Of a stretch of DNA of 33,302 bases, positions 1 through 9,288 are shown piece after piece. The position numbers were made by a program, and so were the translations under genes. Numbering within the stretch: position 1 is the first letter of the stretch; each line of letters begins with the position of its first letter. The notes beneath the pieces are model-generated. The model was given only the letters and a program-made list of their open reading frames with translations. It did no database searches and was not told the DNA's origin. Location: positions 1-33,302 of the forward strand of contig NZ_JQKE01000027.1 in NCBI RefSeq assembly GCF_000745895.1. Direction: 5' to 3'. The stretch is from Stenoxybacter acetivorans DSM 19021. Its GTDB lineage: Bacteria; Pseudomonadota; Gammaproteobacteria; Burkholderiales; Neisseriaceae.

Positions 1-3000
1 ACTGAAACCGTTAAAGATGCCACCCCGCCTGTAATCGAATTTGATAAACCGATTGCCGGAGATAATGTATTTAACAAGACCGAAGCCACAGGTTCTGCTG
101 TGATTTCAGGTACTACTGATGCTGAAGACGGACAAAAAGTAACCGTTAAAATCAGCGATGGTATCAGTGTGGTATTGGCAAATGCCACAGTGAAAGGCGG
201 CAAATGGCAGATCAGTAATGTAAACATCAGCGGCTTGCACGAAAGCAAACTCACGCTCACAGCAGATGTGAAAGACGCAGCAGGTAACAGCGCGAAGCAA
301 GCCACAGCCAATGCAGATATGGATACCTCTGCACCGAGCAAACCACTGGACTTGGTCGATTACAAAGACGACATCGCCCCGGTAACGGACGACCACAGCA
401 CTGCGCCGAGCACCAACGACGCCCGTCCCGGCTTTAACATCGGTAAAGGACTGAACGACACACCGACGCTGTATCAAAAAGACAGCAGCGGTGCCTGGGT
501 AAAAATCGACAGCGACTACGACGCATCGGCGGGCACACTCACCCCCAAAGCCGATCTGGCGGACGGCGATTACGTCTTCAGCTACACCCTGACCGACGCC
601 GCCGGCAACGAAAGCGTTCACAGCAACGACTTCGGGTTGAACATAGACAACACCGCCCCGGTACAAGGCGTCAGCATCGTCAAAGCACTGGACAACGTTA
701 CACCCAAAACCGGCGACTTAAACAGCGGCGACTACACCAACGACACCACCCCCGAACTGATCGGCACCCTGACATCCGCATTGCAGGCCGGCGAATATCT
801 GAAGATATACCGAGACGGCAGCGAAATCGGCACAGCGGCTGTTACCGGCACCCAGTGGCGTTACACCGACAGCACCGGCTCCCTGAAAGACGGTAGCGCC
901 TACGAATACACCGCAAAAGTATTTGACGCCGCGGGGAACTCAGGTGGTACGTCTAACAAATTTGTGCTGAACATCGACACCTCGGCACCAAACATGACCG
1001 TATCCATTAACTTCATACACGACGACGTCGGCACCCCTGCCGACTACGGCAGCGGTCACATCATCGACGACTCCACCCCGCTGCTCAAAGGCACCGTCGG
1101 CACCGTATTGGCGGCGAACGAAGTGGTGGCGGTTTACCGCAAAGACGGCAGCGGCGCAGAAGTGAGGATAGGTGAAGCGAAAGTAACCGGCACCGGCTGG
1201 ACCTATCAGGATTCAGGCTTAGCGGACAACACCGACTTTACCTACAGAGCGCGGGTGGAAGACAGCGCCGGACAAAACAGCGGCTGGTCAAACGACTTCA
1301 CCGTCACCTTACAAACCGGCGGTTCAACCAACACCGCAGTGATTGATAAAATAGAAGACGACTATGCACCGCAGCCGAACGGCACGGCAGGAACAGTACA
1401 AGTTGCCCACAACGGCTGGACGAATGACAAAACGCCCACACTTTCAGGCAGCCTGAGCAACCCGCTGGCAACCGGAGAGACACTGCACCTTTACCGCACC
1501 GACAGCAAAGGCATCGTAACCGACTTAGGCGCAGTGAGTAGCGTCAGCGGCACCGGCTGGACACACACCGACAGCCTGAGCACAGACGGCGCTTATACCT
1601 ACACCGTTGCCGTCGTCAGCGGCGCGGGCAATGCCGGCGCGCATTCGAGTGCGTGGACCATCAACCTGGACACCGGCGTACCGGCGCACACCGTTAAAAT
1701 AGACGACGTCCAAGACAACAAAGACCCCGGACAAGGCAGCATCGCGAACGGCAGCGTCACCAACGACGACACCCCAACGCTTTCAGGCAGCCTGAGCCAA
1801 ACCTTAAGCGGTACAGAAAAAATCTTCCTGTACCGCAAAGACAACGGCGGTGCCTGGGTCAAAATAGCCGAACTGGAGAACGGCATCAGCGTAAACGGCT
1901 TAAACTGGACTTATGAAGATTCCGGATTGGGCAGCGGTTCAAGCTATGAATACAAAGCCCAAGTAGAAGACGCCGCGGGCAACCGCAGCGCGGAATCGAA
2001 CAGCTGGGGCTTTGACGTAAACTTCAGCGGCGCGAGCCAAGGCATCAGCATCCGCATCGTCAAAGACGACACCCTCCCGCAAACAGGCGACGTTGCCAAC
2101 AACGGCCACACCAACGACTTGGAACCGGAACTGCAAGGCAGCATCACCACCGCCTTACAAGCGGGCGAGTACATCCGCATCTACCGCAGCGAGAACGGCG
2201 GCGCGAAAGTGGATTTAGGGACATTCACCCTGGCGGCGGGTGCCACCGCATGGAGTTATACCGACAAATCAGGCAGCCTGACAGACGGCAAATCGTACAC
2301 CTACACCGCCCACGTCGTGGGTGCAAACCAAGTGGAAGGCGCGGCGAGCAATCCCTACACCATCAACATCGACACCACCGTACCGACACAGCAAGTAACG
2401 ATCGTCAATTACAGCGACGATCAAATTGCGCAGACCGGCGACTTCGGATTTAACGTACCGACCAACGACACCACCCCGCGGATTAACGGCACAACGAATG
2501 CGGCATTGTCAGCGGGCGAATACGTCCAAATTTACCGAGACAACGTCAAAGTGGGTACAGCCGTGGTGAGCGGCACCGACTGGCACTATGACGACAGCGG
2601 ATTGCAGGACGGCAAATCGTACACCTACACCGCCCGCGTCATTGATGCGGCAGGCAATGAAGGCGCAGTGAGTGCACCGCAGACATTGAATGTGGACACG
2701 AGCGCACCCAATATTACCAATACCACATTCACTGTGGATTCAGTGGCGGGTGATGATGTTGTGAATACAGCAGAAGGAGCCAGCAGCGCGGTTGCCATTA
2801 CCGGCAAGCTCATCAATGTACCTGCTGATGCCGCTGCAGTGGTTACTGTGTGGGTGAACAATGTCAGCTATATTGCCACGGTGCAGGGTACTGACTGGCA
2901 TGTTGATGTTGCGGGCAATGATTTGCTGGCAGATGCAGACCACAAAGCCGAAGCCGAAGTGGTGTTTACTGATTTGGCAGGTAATATTGCCGCCAAACAA

Positions 3001-6000
3001 GCCGACCGTGCTTACAGCGCACAAATCACATTGCCCACAATCACCATCACCACACCGATTGCGGGTGACGGCTATATCAACGCTGCTGAAGCACCTGCTT
3101 TTGACATCAGCGGTGTGGTCAGCGATGTGCAAGATGGGCGCGTGGTGAACGTGGTGATTAAAGACCTGAGCAATGGTCAGCAGGTGTATCAAGGCACTGC
3201 TACCGTTGCTGCCGGTAAATGGACGGTTAGCGGCGTGAATTTAAGTGGTGTAAATAAAACCGACTTGCAGATTGACGCGAATGTTACCGACCAAGCCGGT
3301 AATCCGGCTGCCGATTCGGCAAATGTCAAATTGGATGGTGTAATACCCACTGCATCAGTGGAATTAACCGCCATTACCGACGACACCGGTGCCGCAGACT
3401 TTATTACCAGCGACAACACGCTGATATTCAACGGCATCAACAGCGCATTGGAAGCCGATGAGAAAATTCAAATCAGTTTGGATAAGGGTGTTACCTGGCA
3501 TGATGTGAGCATGACCGGTGCGGCCACGTGGACATTTGACCACCAAACCGTGCAGCTGCCCGATGGTGTGAATACTGTTCAATTGCAGGTGATTGACGCA
3601 GCGGGTAATAAAGGTGCGGTGGTGAGCAAAGACGTTACCATTGTGTCCGGCAGTCCCAATGTTACCGTTGACATCACTACGCTTACCCCTGACAGCGGTG
3701 TACAAGGTGACTGGATTACCAATGCTGCCGACATCAGCATTGGCGGTACTCTGAGCCGTGCGCTGAACGCAGCCGCAGGCGAAAAATTACTGCTTCAGCG
3801 CGATAACGGTACTGTGATTGACATTACTCAGTTTGTAAACGGTACTGACTGGAACTATGCCGATGCGGCTTTGACTTCAGGCAGCCATGATTACAAGTTG
3901 TGGGTGGAGGATAACGCCGCCAACAAAGGCAGTGAAGCAAATCAAAGCGTAACCATTGATATGAGTGCACCCACGGCAGCACTGGACATCACCGAAATCA
4001 GTGAAGACACAGGCATTGCCGGCGATTTTAAAACCCAAGACGATACACTCATTTTCAAAGGCACGGTCGGCGTACTGGATGCCGATGATAAGGTGCAAGT
4101 CAGCTGGGACAATGGTCAAACTTGGCATAATGCGGTGGTAAACGCGGCAGCGGGAACGTGGTTGTATGACAACACCAATGTGAGCTTGGCCGTTGGAACT
4201 TACAATTTGCAAGCGCAGTTGGTGGATGCGGCAGGTAATATTGGCACAACAACCAATCGGCAAATTGTTATTCAGAGTGCTACTCCGCCCGTCGGCGTTA
4301 CCAGCACTTTCCTGATTGACGTGGATACTACCCACGGCTTACCGGCAAGCGGTTCGGGAGACAGTAACACCCGCACCGGGGTGGACAATGACTTGATCAC
4401 TCGTGATGCAACACCCAACAGTATTTCCGGCAAATTAAACCGCGCATTGCTGGCAGGAGAGATTCTGCAAATCTCCAAAGACAGCGGTAAAACGTGGCAG
4501 GATTTGGCGGTGAGCAACGGTGTTGATTGGCAATATACCGATACTCAACCCGCATTCACCACAGATGCCGAGACTGCTTACGATATGCAGGTAACGGATG
4601 CCGTTGGTTCGGTGCACAGCATGATCAGCCGTACCGTGAAAGTGGATTTAACTGCGCCGAACGGCATTAACACGGCACCGATAGTGCCGCAGCAAACCGT
4701 AACCGGCCAAAGTTTCAATTTCAGCGATGTTCAGTATGGCAAAGTGGAAGCCGGTACGAAAGTGGCATTGATTGATGATGTGAATGCCAACAATATGTAT
4801 CAAGAAGGCTTGGATAAAGTGCTGGCATGGGCAACTGCCGATGCTGATGGCAAATGGAACATCACCGGTTTGCAGCTGGCAGGCGGCAACCACAGTTTGG
4901 CATTTTTGGTATTCGATGAAGCCGGCAATATTTCGAGTGCCAGCCCATTTACCAATACAGGTACTTCTACTTCGCAAACCGGTGCAGAAGAAAAACTTTT
5001 GTCTTGGGGCGGAACCACTGCGACTGCTGTTAAAAATGGTTTGGGTTTGAATGCCGCTGCTGCCACCATTGATGTCAACGGCAACTGGAGTTTTTTCCAA
5101 AGCGTGGGACGTGTGAGGGGCATGCCGGGCAACGGCGATATCAATGGCGGAGATGATGCTACAGCCAATGCCGGACGGGTTTACACCGTTAATGATCCGC
5201 AAAAAGATGCTTATTCTTCCGCTTACTTAGCGCAGCCGGATAACCTAAATGATAAGGGCTATCAGCAATATGTAAACAGTGCCATGTTTGTGGATTTAAA
5301 CCGCGATGGCTTTATTGATGTCATGAGCCAAATTTCCAGTTATGACAACGACGGGCGCACTGCTTATTGGATGAATAACGGTAACGGTACTTGGAGCGCG
5401 AAAACGGTAACCCAAGGAACAAACAACCACTTGGGCGGTGCGGTGGCGTATGACCGTGAGGGTGATGGCTATCTGGACTTTGTGCTGGCAGATTCGGCAG
5501 CGGACTCTATTTCGTTTATGAAAAACAGGGGCGGTGTGCTGGGTTATGAAGACAATGTGGTTAATGGCTCAGGCACCAGTACCGAAAACGGCAGGCCGCC
5601 GTTCGGAAACTATACTATTCAGAATGGTTTGGGTACAGGTTCGGTAACCGGTATTACGCCGCCCAATAATCTGTCGGTGATGCACGAAATCGGTACGGCA
5701 GACTTGGATAATAACGGTACTATTGACATTCTGGCGCACACTGACATGATTGCCAATGGCAGCATTAACAATAACCAACCGAGGAATGGCAACCAGCGCA
5801 GTATGGGTATTTTTTACAATACCGGCAACCAAACTCAAGGTTTCACCTATGTAAACAAACCCAATGTTTTTGACGGAGACCCCACCCACGACAGCGGTAA
5901 ATTATCACAATCGGTAACCATGGGTGATTTTAACGGCGATGGCTGGCTGGATGTGTATCTTAACCGTGGTTCCAGAGGGGGCAAGTCCAGTGCGGAATCC

Positions 6001-7617
6001 CGTATTTATCTGAATGACGGTACAGGCAAGCTGAATGCTGCCGATGCACAAGCCCTGTGGTTTGGTGATAACACCTCGGGCGGTACTTCGTTTGCGGTGG
6101 ACTGGAACTTCGACGGCAAAATTGACGTGATTGAAGTACCGCGCCAACATACAGATGGGGCAGAAAATTTGGTTACTTTGCCGGGTACTGATATCAATAA
6201 AGCACCGATGCTGTATCTCAATGACGGTTCGGGCAGGTGGGGTCAAAGTGCTGCTGCCAAAAATACCATTCAATTGGCAAAAGTAAACAACAATATTACC
6301 GGTGCCGTGGTGGTGGACTATAACTGGGACGGTTCACTGGACTTGATTTTGTATCAGCATAACAACAACTCCAGGCTGAACAGCGGCTGGGATAATACTG
6401 CACGCAGCATTATCGTGAAAAACGCAAACATTGCTGCTGACGGTACAGCCATGCATGTCCGTATCGTTGATGGTTTCGGCATCAATACGTTCTACGGCAA
6501 CACCGTGAAGTTATACGACAGCCACGGCGCGTGCGTTGCTACTCAATTGATTAACCCGCAGTCTTCAGGCTCAAGCAATTCCATGGGCTTGGTGAGTTTC
6601 TACGGCTTAGACCCCACCGAAACATATTCGGTGCAAATGCTCAATAGCGTGAATGGTGCTGCCAAACATGTTGGCAGCACGGCAGCGCAGGGCGGTTACA
6701 GAAATGGGGTGATCAATACCAATTGGGGTGATTTAAAAACCACACTGTCTTCTGATGCCTATGTACTGACTGCCGAGAGTATGACGAGTGCCAATAATGC
6801 CGGTACAGCCAGCGGTAGTGCGAGTAATCCGTTTAAAACCGGTATTTCCGGTACAGGCTACAATGACCATTTCTTTGGTACGCTCGGCAACGACTACTAT
6901 AACGGCGGCGGCGGTTGGGAAATCGATAAAACCGGTCAGAAAGTGTGGTCACAAACCGGCGGTCAAGATGTATTGGATTACAGCCGCTTAACCGGTTGGA
7001 AAACCGTTATTGACACCGGCGCAGGCGTGGTTGCTAAATCAAAAGCAGGTCAGAACTCGTACGTGGATTTCTTTGTCAATATTGAGAAAATCATTGGATC
7101 GGGTGATTCTGATACGATTGTCGGCAGCAGTAAAGACGATGTTTTTAACGGCGGACAAGGCGATGACGTGTATATGCTCGGCACGGGCGGTTCCGATACC
7201 ATTGCCTTTTCTGTGCAGGATAAGACTGCCGCCGATGGTACTGCGGGCAACGGTACTGACGAAGCCCTGAATTTCCATGTGGGTAAAGTAGGAGCAGACG
7301 CCAATGCCGATGTCATTGATTTGCATCACTTGCTGAGCGATTACGGCGACACACCGGGCATGTACCGTGAAAGCGATGGGGCTTGGCAATTGAATGTATC
7401 CTCGCAAAATCTGAGGCAGTATGTGGACGTGTCTTATGATGCCAATGCCAAATTCACAGGTGTTGATACCAACGGCAATCCCATTAGCAGCGGTTTGGGT
7501 GCTACCATCATCGGTGTGGACTTAAAAGGCACCGGCAACTTCAGCAATGTGCTGAAACTCTATGACGTGCAGACTGACTTAGAGACTTTGCTGGCGAATA
7601 ACCAATTGGTGCTGTAA
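1..7617 (+). CDS. Giant Ig-repeat / FG-GAP / RTX-like type I-secreted adhesin (5' end outside window)
   Basis: The frame is already open at base 1, so about 2538 C-terminal residues are seen and the N-terminus is missing. Residues 1 to about 1690 form roughly 14 bacterial Ig-like units of about 100 residues, each closing with a DAAGN-like motif followed by a D-T-x-A/V-P linker. Between nt 5290 and 6350 there are six Asp-rich FG-GAP/VCBS-type loops (such as DLNRDGFID, DFNGDGWLD and DYNWDGSLD), which suggest a Ca-binding propeller-like domain. The end (nt 6840-7614) has RTX-like Gly/Asp stretches (GTLGNDYYNGGGG, GGQGDDVYMLGTGG) and a C-terminus like VCA0849-type type I secretion targets (DVIDLHHLL, then a hydrophobic tail). 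Architecture resembles BapA/LapA-type surface adhesins in biofilm or host attachment. Function is inferred from architecture; no transporter genes are in the window. Confidence 0.88.
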   Translation, partial: TETVKDATPPVIEFDKPIAGDNVFNKTEATGSAVISGTTDAEDGQKVTVKISDGISVVLANATVKGGKWQISNVNISGLHESKLTLTADVKDAAGNSAKQATANADMDTSAPSKPLDLVDYKDDIAPVTDDHSTAPSTNDARPGFNIGKGLNDTPTLYQKDSSGAWVKIDSDYDASAGTLTPKADLADGDYVFSYTLTDAAGNESVHSNDFGLNIDNTAPVQGVSIVKALDNVTPKTGDLNSGDYTNDTTPELIGTLTSALQAGEYLKIYRDGSEIGTAAVTGTQWRYTDSTGSLKDGSAYEYTAKVFDAAGNSGGTSNKFVLNIDTSAPNMTVSINFIHDDVGTPADYGSGHIIDDSTPLLKGTVGTVLAANEVVAVYRKDGSGAEVRIGEAKVTGTGWTYQDSGLADNTDFTYRARVEDSAGQNSGWSNDFTVTLQTGGSTNTAVIDKIEDDYAPQPNGTAGTVQVAHNGWTNDKTPTLSGSLSNPLATGETLHLYRTDSKGIVTDLGAVSSVSGTGWTHTDSLSTDGAYTYTVAVVSGAGNAGAHSSAWTINLDTGVPAHTVKIDDVQDNKDPGQGSIANGSVTNDDTPTLSGSLSQTLSGTEKIFLYRKDNGGAWVKIAELENGISVNGLNWTYEDSGLGSGSSYEYKAQVEDAAGNRSAESNSWGFDVNFSGASQGISIRIVKDDTLPQTGDVANNGHTNDLEPELQGSITTALQAGEYIRIYRSENGGAKVDLGTFTLAAGATAWSYTDKSGSLTDGKSYTYTAHVVGANQVEGAASNPYTINIDTTVPTQQVTIVNYSDDQIAQTGDFGFNVPTNDTTPRINGTTNAALSAGEYVQIYRDNVKVGTAVVSGTDWHYDDSGLQDGKSYTYTARVIDAAGNEGAVSAPQTLNVDTSAPNITNTTFTVDSVAGDDVVNTAEGASSAVAITGKLINVPADAAAVVTVWVNNVSYIATVQGTDWHVDVAGNDLLADADHKAEAEVVFTDLAGNIAAKQADRAYSAQITLPTITITTPIAGDGYINAAEAPAFDISGVVSDVQDGRVVNVVIKDLSNGQQVYQGTATVAAGKWTVSGVNLSGVNKTDLQIDANVTDQAGNPAADSANVKLDGVIPTASVELTAITDDTGAADFITSDNTLIFNGINSALEADEKIQISLDKGVTWHDVSMTGAATWTFDHQTVQLPDGVNTVQLQVIDAAGNKGAVVSKDVTIVSGSPNVTVDITTLTPDSGVQGDWITNAADISIGGTLSRALNAAAGEKLLLQRDNGTVIDITQFVNGTDWNYADAALTSGSHDYKLWVEDNAANKGSEANQSVTIDMSAPTAALDITEISEDTGIAGDFKTQDDTLIFKGTVGVLDADDKVQVSWDNGQTWHNAVVNAAAGTWLYDNTNVSLAVGTYNLQAQLVDAAGNIGTTTNRQIVIQSATPPVGVTSTFLIDVDTTHGLPASGSGDSNTRTGVDNDLITRDATPNSISGKLNRALLAGEILQISKDSGKTWQDLAVSNGVDWQYTDTQPAFTTDAETAYDMQVTDAVGSVHSMISRTVKVDLTAPNGINTAPIVPQQTVTGQSFNFSDVQYGKVEAGTKVALIDDVNANNMYQEGLDKVLAWATADADGKWNITGLQLAGGNHSLAFLVFDEAGNISSASPFTNTGTSTSQTGAEEKLLSWGGTTATAVKNGLGLNAAAATIDVNGNWSFFQSVGRVRGMPGNGDINGGDDATANAGRVYTVNDPQKDAYSSAYLAQPDNLNDKGYQQYVNSAMFVDLNRDGFIDVMSQISSYDNDGRTAYWMNNGNGTWSAKTVTQGTNNHLGGAVAYDREGDGYLDFVLADSAADSISFMKNRGGVLGYEDNVVNGSGTSTENGRPPFGNYTIQNGLGTGSVTGITPPNNLSVMHEIGTADLDNNGTIDILAHTDMIANGSINNNQPRNGNQRSMGIFYNTGNQTQGFTYVNKPNVFDGDPTHDSGKLSQSVTMGDFNGDGWLDVYLNRGSRGGKSSAESRIYLNDGTGKLNAADAQALWFGDNTSGGTSFAVDWNFDGKIDVIEVPRQHTDGAENLVTLPGTDINKAPMLYLNDGSGRWGQSAAAKNTIQLAKVNNNITGAVVVDYNWDGSLDLILYQHNNNSRLNSGWDNTARSIIVKNANIAADGTAMHVRIVDGFGINTFYGNTVKLYDSHGACVATQLINPQSSGSSNSMGLVSFYGLDPTETYSVQMLNSVNGAAKHVGSTAAQGGYRNGVINTNWGDLKTTLSSDAYVLTAESMTSANNAGTASGSASNPFKTGISGTGYNDHFFGTLGNDYYNGGGGWEIDKTGQKVWSQTGGQDVLDYSRLTGWKTVIDTGAGVVAKSKAGQNSYVDFFVNIEKIIGSGDSDTIVGSSKDDVFNGGQGDDVYMLGTGGSDTIAFSVQDKTAADGTAGNGTDEALNFHVGKVGADANADVIDLHHLLSDYGDTPGMYRESDGAWQLNVSSQNLRQYVDVSYDANAKFTGVDTNGNPISSGLGATIIGVDLKGTGNFSNVLKLYDVQTDLETLLANNQLVL
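1443..1454 (-). repeat. DNA uptake sequence inside adhesin repeat
   Basis: Perfect TTCAGGCAGCCT, the reverse of AGGCTGCCTGAA. It is read in frame as part of the peptide L-S-G-S-L-S of an Ig-like unit. Confidence 0.85.
1782..1793 (-). repeat. DNA uptake sequence inside adhesin repeat
   Basis: Second perfect TTCAGGCAGCCT, at the same place in the next Ig-like unit, again encoding L-S-G-S-L-S. An 11/12 copy follows in a third unit at 2268-2279. Confidence 0.85.
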
Positions 7618-7652
7618 ACGATTATTGAGTCTGTCTGGTTGAGGGGAGACAG

Positions 7653-7690
7653 AAGCTGCCTGAAAATATTCAGTTCAGGCAGCTTTTTTT
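7653..7690 (+). terminator. Rho-independent terminator built from an inverted near-DUS pair
   Basis: AAGCTGCCTGAA and TTCAGGCAGCTT form a 12-bp perfect stem around a 9-base loop. A run of T follows, 36 bases after the adhesin stop. Each arm differs from the consensus DUS by one base. Confidence 0.85.
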
Positions 7691-7784
7691 ACTTTACAGG
7701 CAGCCTGACTTGTATTTATTTGAATTAACCTTATTTGGATAAAAATAATTTTGCTTGTCTAATCCGTCTGAAAGGAATGCCGAT

Positions 7785-8054
7785 ATGAGCGAAAACCGTC
7801 AAAACAGCATTATTTTTCCGCAAGATTTTCCGATTAAAGTGATGGGCGCGCAGCACCCTGAATTTACCGCAACCGTTTTGGACGTGGTGCGCCAACACGC
7901 CCCCGATACCGCAGATGAACAGGTTAGAACCCGCAACAGCAGTCAAGGCAATTATTTGAGTGTCACAGTGACCATTCGTGCTGAGAGTCAAGATCAATTG
8001 GACAATATTTACCGGGCATTAACCGCGCATCCCATGGTAAAAGTGGTGCTGTAA
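7785..8054 (+). CDS. DUF493 (YbeD-like) small protein
   Basis: This 89-residue protein belongs to the DUF493/YbeD family of small ACT-like alpha/beta proteins, which often sit directly upstream of lipB. Family features seen are the FPIKVMG start of the fold, GNYLSVTVTIRAES in the middle, and a short C-terminal helix ending in HPMVKVVL. The ATG at 7785 is chosen over the in-frame TTG at 7755 because AAGGA lies eight bases before it. The stop codon directly abuts the lipB ATG (TAAATG), so the two are probably translated together. The biochemical role is not established; a link to lipoate metabolism is suggested only by gene neighbourhood. Confidence 0.85.
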   Translation: MSENRQNSIIFPQDFPIKVMGAQHPEFTATVLDVVRQHAPDTADEQVRTRNSSQGNYLSVTVTIRAESQDQLDNIYRALTAHPMVKVVL

Positions 8055-8657
8055 ATGAAAGTGGTGCAGCTGGGTTTGCGTGATTACACCGAAGTTTTTG
8101 CAGCCATGCAAACCTTTACCGATGTCCGCAATGAAAACACTGAAGACGAGTTGTGGGTGGTTGAACATTTGCCGGTGTTTACGCAGGGCATGGCGGGCAA
8201 ACCCGAACATGTTCTGGCAAACAGCGATATTCCGGTGGTGCAAATCGACCGAGGCGGGCAAGTAACTTATCACGGACCCGGTCAATTGGTGGTGTACACC
8301 ATGATTGATTTTAAACGGCGCGGTATTTCGGTGCGCGAATTGGTGAGCCGTTTGGAAAATGCCATTATCAAAACTTTGGCAGCTTACGGCATTGCGGCGG
8401 CGGCAGACGCCAAACGCCCGGGCGTGTATGTCCAGGAAAGCAAAATCGCTTCTTTGGGCTTGCGGATTAAGCGCGGCGCGGTGTATCACGGGCTGGCATT
8501 GAATGTGAACATGGATTTAACACCGTTTACGTTGATCAATCCGTGCGGCTACGCCGGTTTGGCGATGACGCAAATTGCCGATTTGATTACACCTTGCCCT
8601 GAAATGGCTGAAGTGGCCGACACATTAACAGGCTGCCTGAAAGAACAATTGGGGTAA
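8055..8657 (+). CDS. lipB: Octanoyl-[ACP]:protein N-octanoyltransferase LipB
   Basis: LipB moves octanoyl groups from acyl carrier protein to the lipoyl domains of 2-oxoacid dehydrogenases and GcvH in the cytoplasm, the first step of lipoate assembly. The 200-residue protein has the family signature [12 protein letters not shown] (residues 66-77), the catalytic Lys130 in KIASLGLRI and the catalytic Cys164 in NPCGYAGL. Length is close to the usual 200-215. The start follows the DUF493 stop with no gap, indicating an operon. A perfect DUS (8630-8641) lies inside the last codons and supplies part of the sequence TGCLKEQ. Confidence 0.97.
   Translation: MKVVQLGLRDYTEVFAAMQTFTDVRNENTEDELWVVEHLPVFTQGMAGKPEHVLANSDIPVVQIDRGGQVTYHGPGQLVVYTMIDFKRRGISVRELVSRLENAIIKTLAAYGIAAAADAKRPGVYVQESKIASLGLRIKRGAVYHGLALNVNMDLTPFTLINPCGYAGLAMTQIADLITPCPEMAEVADTLTGCLKEQLG
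8630..8641 (+). repeat. DNA uptake sequence in lipB 3' end
   Basis: Perfect AGGCTGCCTGAA within the lipB coding sequence. Confidence 0.85.
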
Positions 8658-8699
8658 AATGGCGCGGAGTGTCTGGTCTTAATGTGAATGGAGCTTGTT

Positions 8700-9269
8700 G
8701 TGAAAAAACAAATAAGGTCAATTTGCTTCTCATTGTTGTTGCCGAGTGTGGCAGCGTGCGGCACGATTCAAAGTACACCTGAGCCTGTATTTATCAGCAA
8801 AGCTCAATGCCGCAAGGCAGTGTGCCGCCCCATTCAAAATACACCGATGCCGGAAAAGAGATTGGCAGCAATAGATACACTTTGTATTATCAAAAAAGAA
8901 ATCCGCCATTTTGGCAGTGATGTGGACTTTTTTACGGTGTTGCAGCAGCGGGTGCAGCACCACGGCATTAAAACGATTGTTATCGAAGAGGGTGATGATT
9001 CAGCGTGCCGATACAAATTGGATTATCAAGTAGATGATATACCTAAGTATCTGTGTCAAAAATCTGATGATAATAAACCGATGTGCGAAAGCCGATTAGC
9101 CGATAATGAGGGCACGGCAAACCTCACTTATCATACCAAAGGCATGCTTCGGTATGATACTGCTGTCTATATTATTAATTCGATGGTGGATACACTGCTC
9201 AATAAAAAAATTTCAGCAGATAACGAGCCTGCTGAAACAGTCATAGAAACCGACGTCATAAGTGAATAA
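8700..9269 (+). CDS. Putative lipoprotein of unknown function between lipB and lipA
   Basis: I do not recognise a named family with certainty. From the GTG at 8700 the 189-residue product begins with two Lys and a hydrophobic stretch, and has a lipobox-like V-A-A-C ending at Cys20, followed by a Ser/Thr/Pro-containing linker. This predicts a lipid-anchored envelope protein. GGAG sits six bases before the GTG, whereas the ATG at 8688 has no ribosome site, so the GTG is preferred. The body contains four further Cys before residue 130 and a C-terminal amphipathic helix (YDTAVYIINSMVDTLL). It resembles small lipoproteins of the Sbal_3080 type, but that is a weak match by eye. Its place between lipB and lipA may only reflect shared transcription. 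Confidence 0.7.
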   Translation: MKKQIRSICFSLLLPSVAACGTIQSTPEPVFISKAQCRKAVCRPIQNTPMPEKRLAAIDTLCIIKKEIRHFGSDVDFFTVLQQRVQHHGIKTIVIEEGDDSACRYKLDYQVDDIPKYLCQKSDDNKPMCESRLADNEGTANLTYHTKGMLRYDTAVYIINSMVDTLLNKKISADNEPAETVIETDVISE

Positions 9270-9288
9270 AACGTAAAGATATTTCAGC

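Larger units (their letters stand above)
330..2700 (+). repeat. G+C-rich block of Ig-like tandem repeats within the adhesin
   Basis: About seven Ig-like units share the scheme D-D-x-x-x-x-x-G ... T-N-D-x-x-P-x-L-x-G-x-L ... Y-R ... G-x-x-W-x-Y-x-D ... Y-x-Y-x-A-x-V. The DNA here is visibly richer in G+C (many gcc, ggc and gac codons) than the units after 2700. A 28-base identical segment occurs at 2284-2311 and 2608-2635. Two perfect DUS 12-mers lie in equivalent positions of neighbouring units. Confidence 0.7.

Noticed and set aside
1-4650. Regular repeats that might suggest a CRISPR array
   Set aside because: The repeats are in-frame protein repeats of about 100 codons, without short identical repeats and unique spacers.
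4648-5202. Long minus-strand frame (184 codons) within the adhesin
   Set aside because: Antisense shadow of repetitive coding DNA with no ribosome site or recognisable protein.
7761-7772. CCGTCTGAA core resembling the canonical Neisseria DUS before the DUF493 gene
   Set aside because: It matches only 9 of the 10 core bases and merges with the ribosome site. A single occurrence is compatible with chance.
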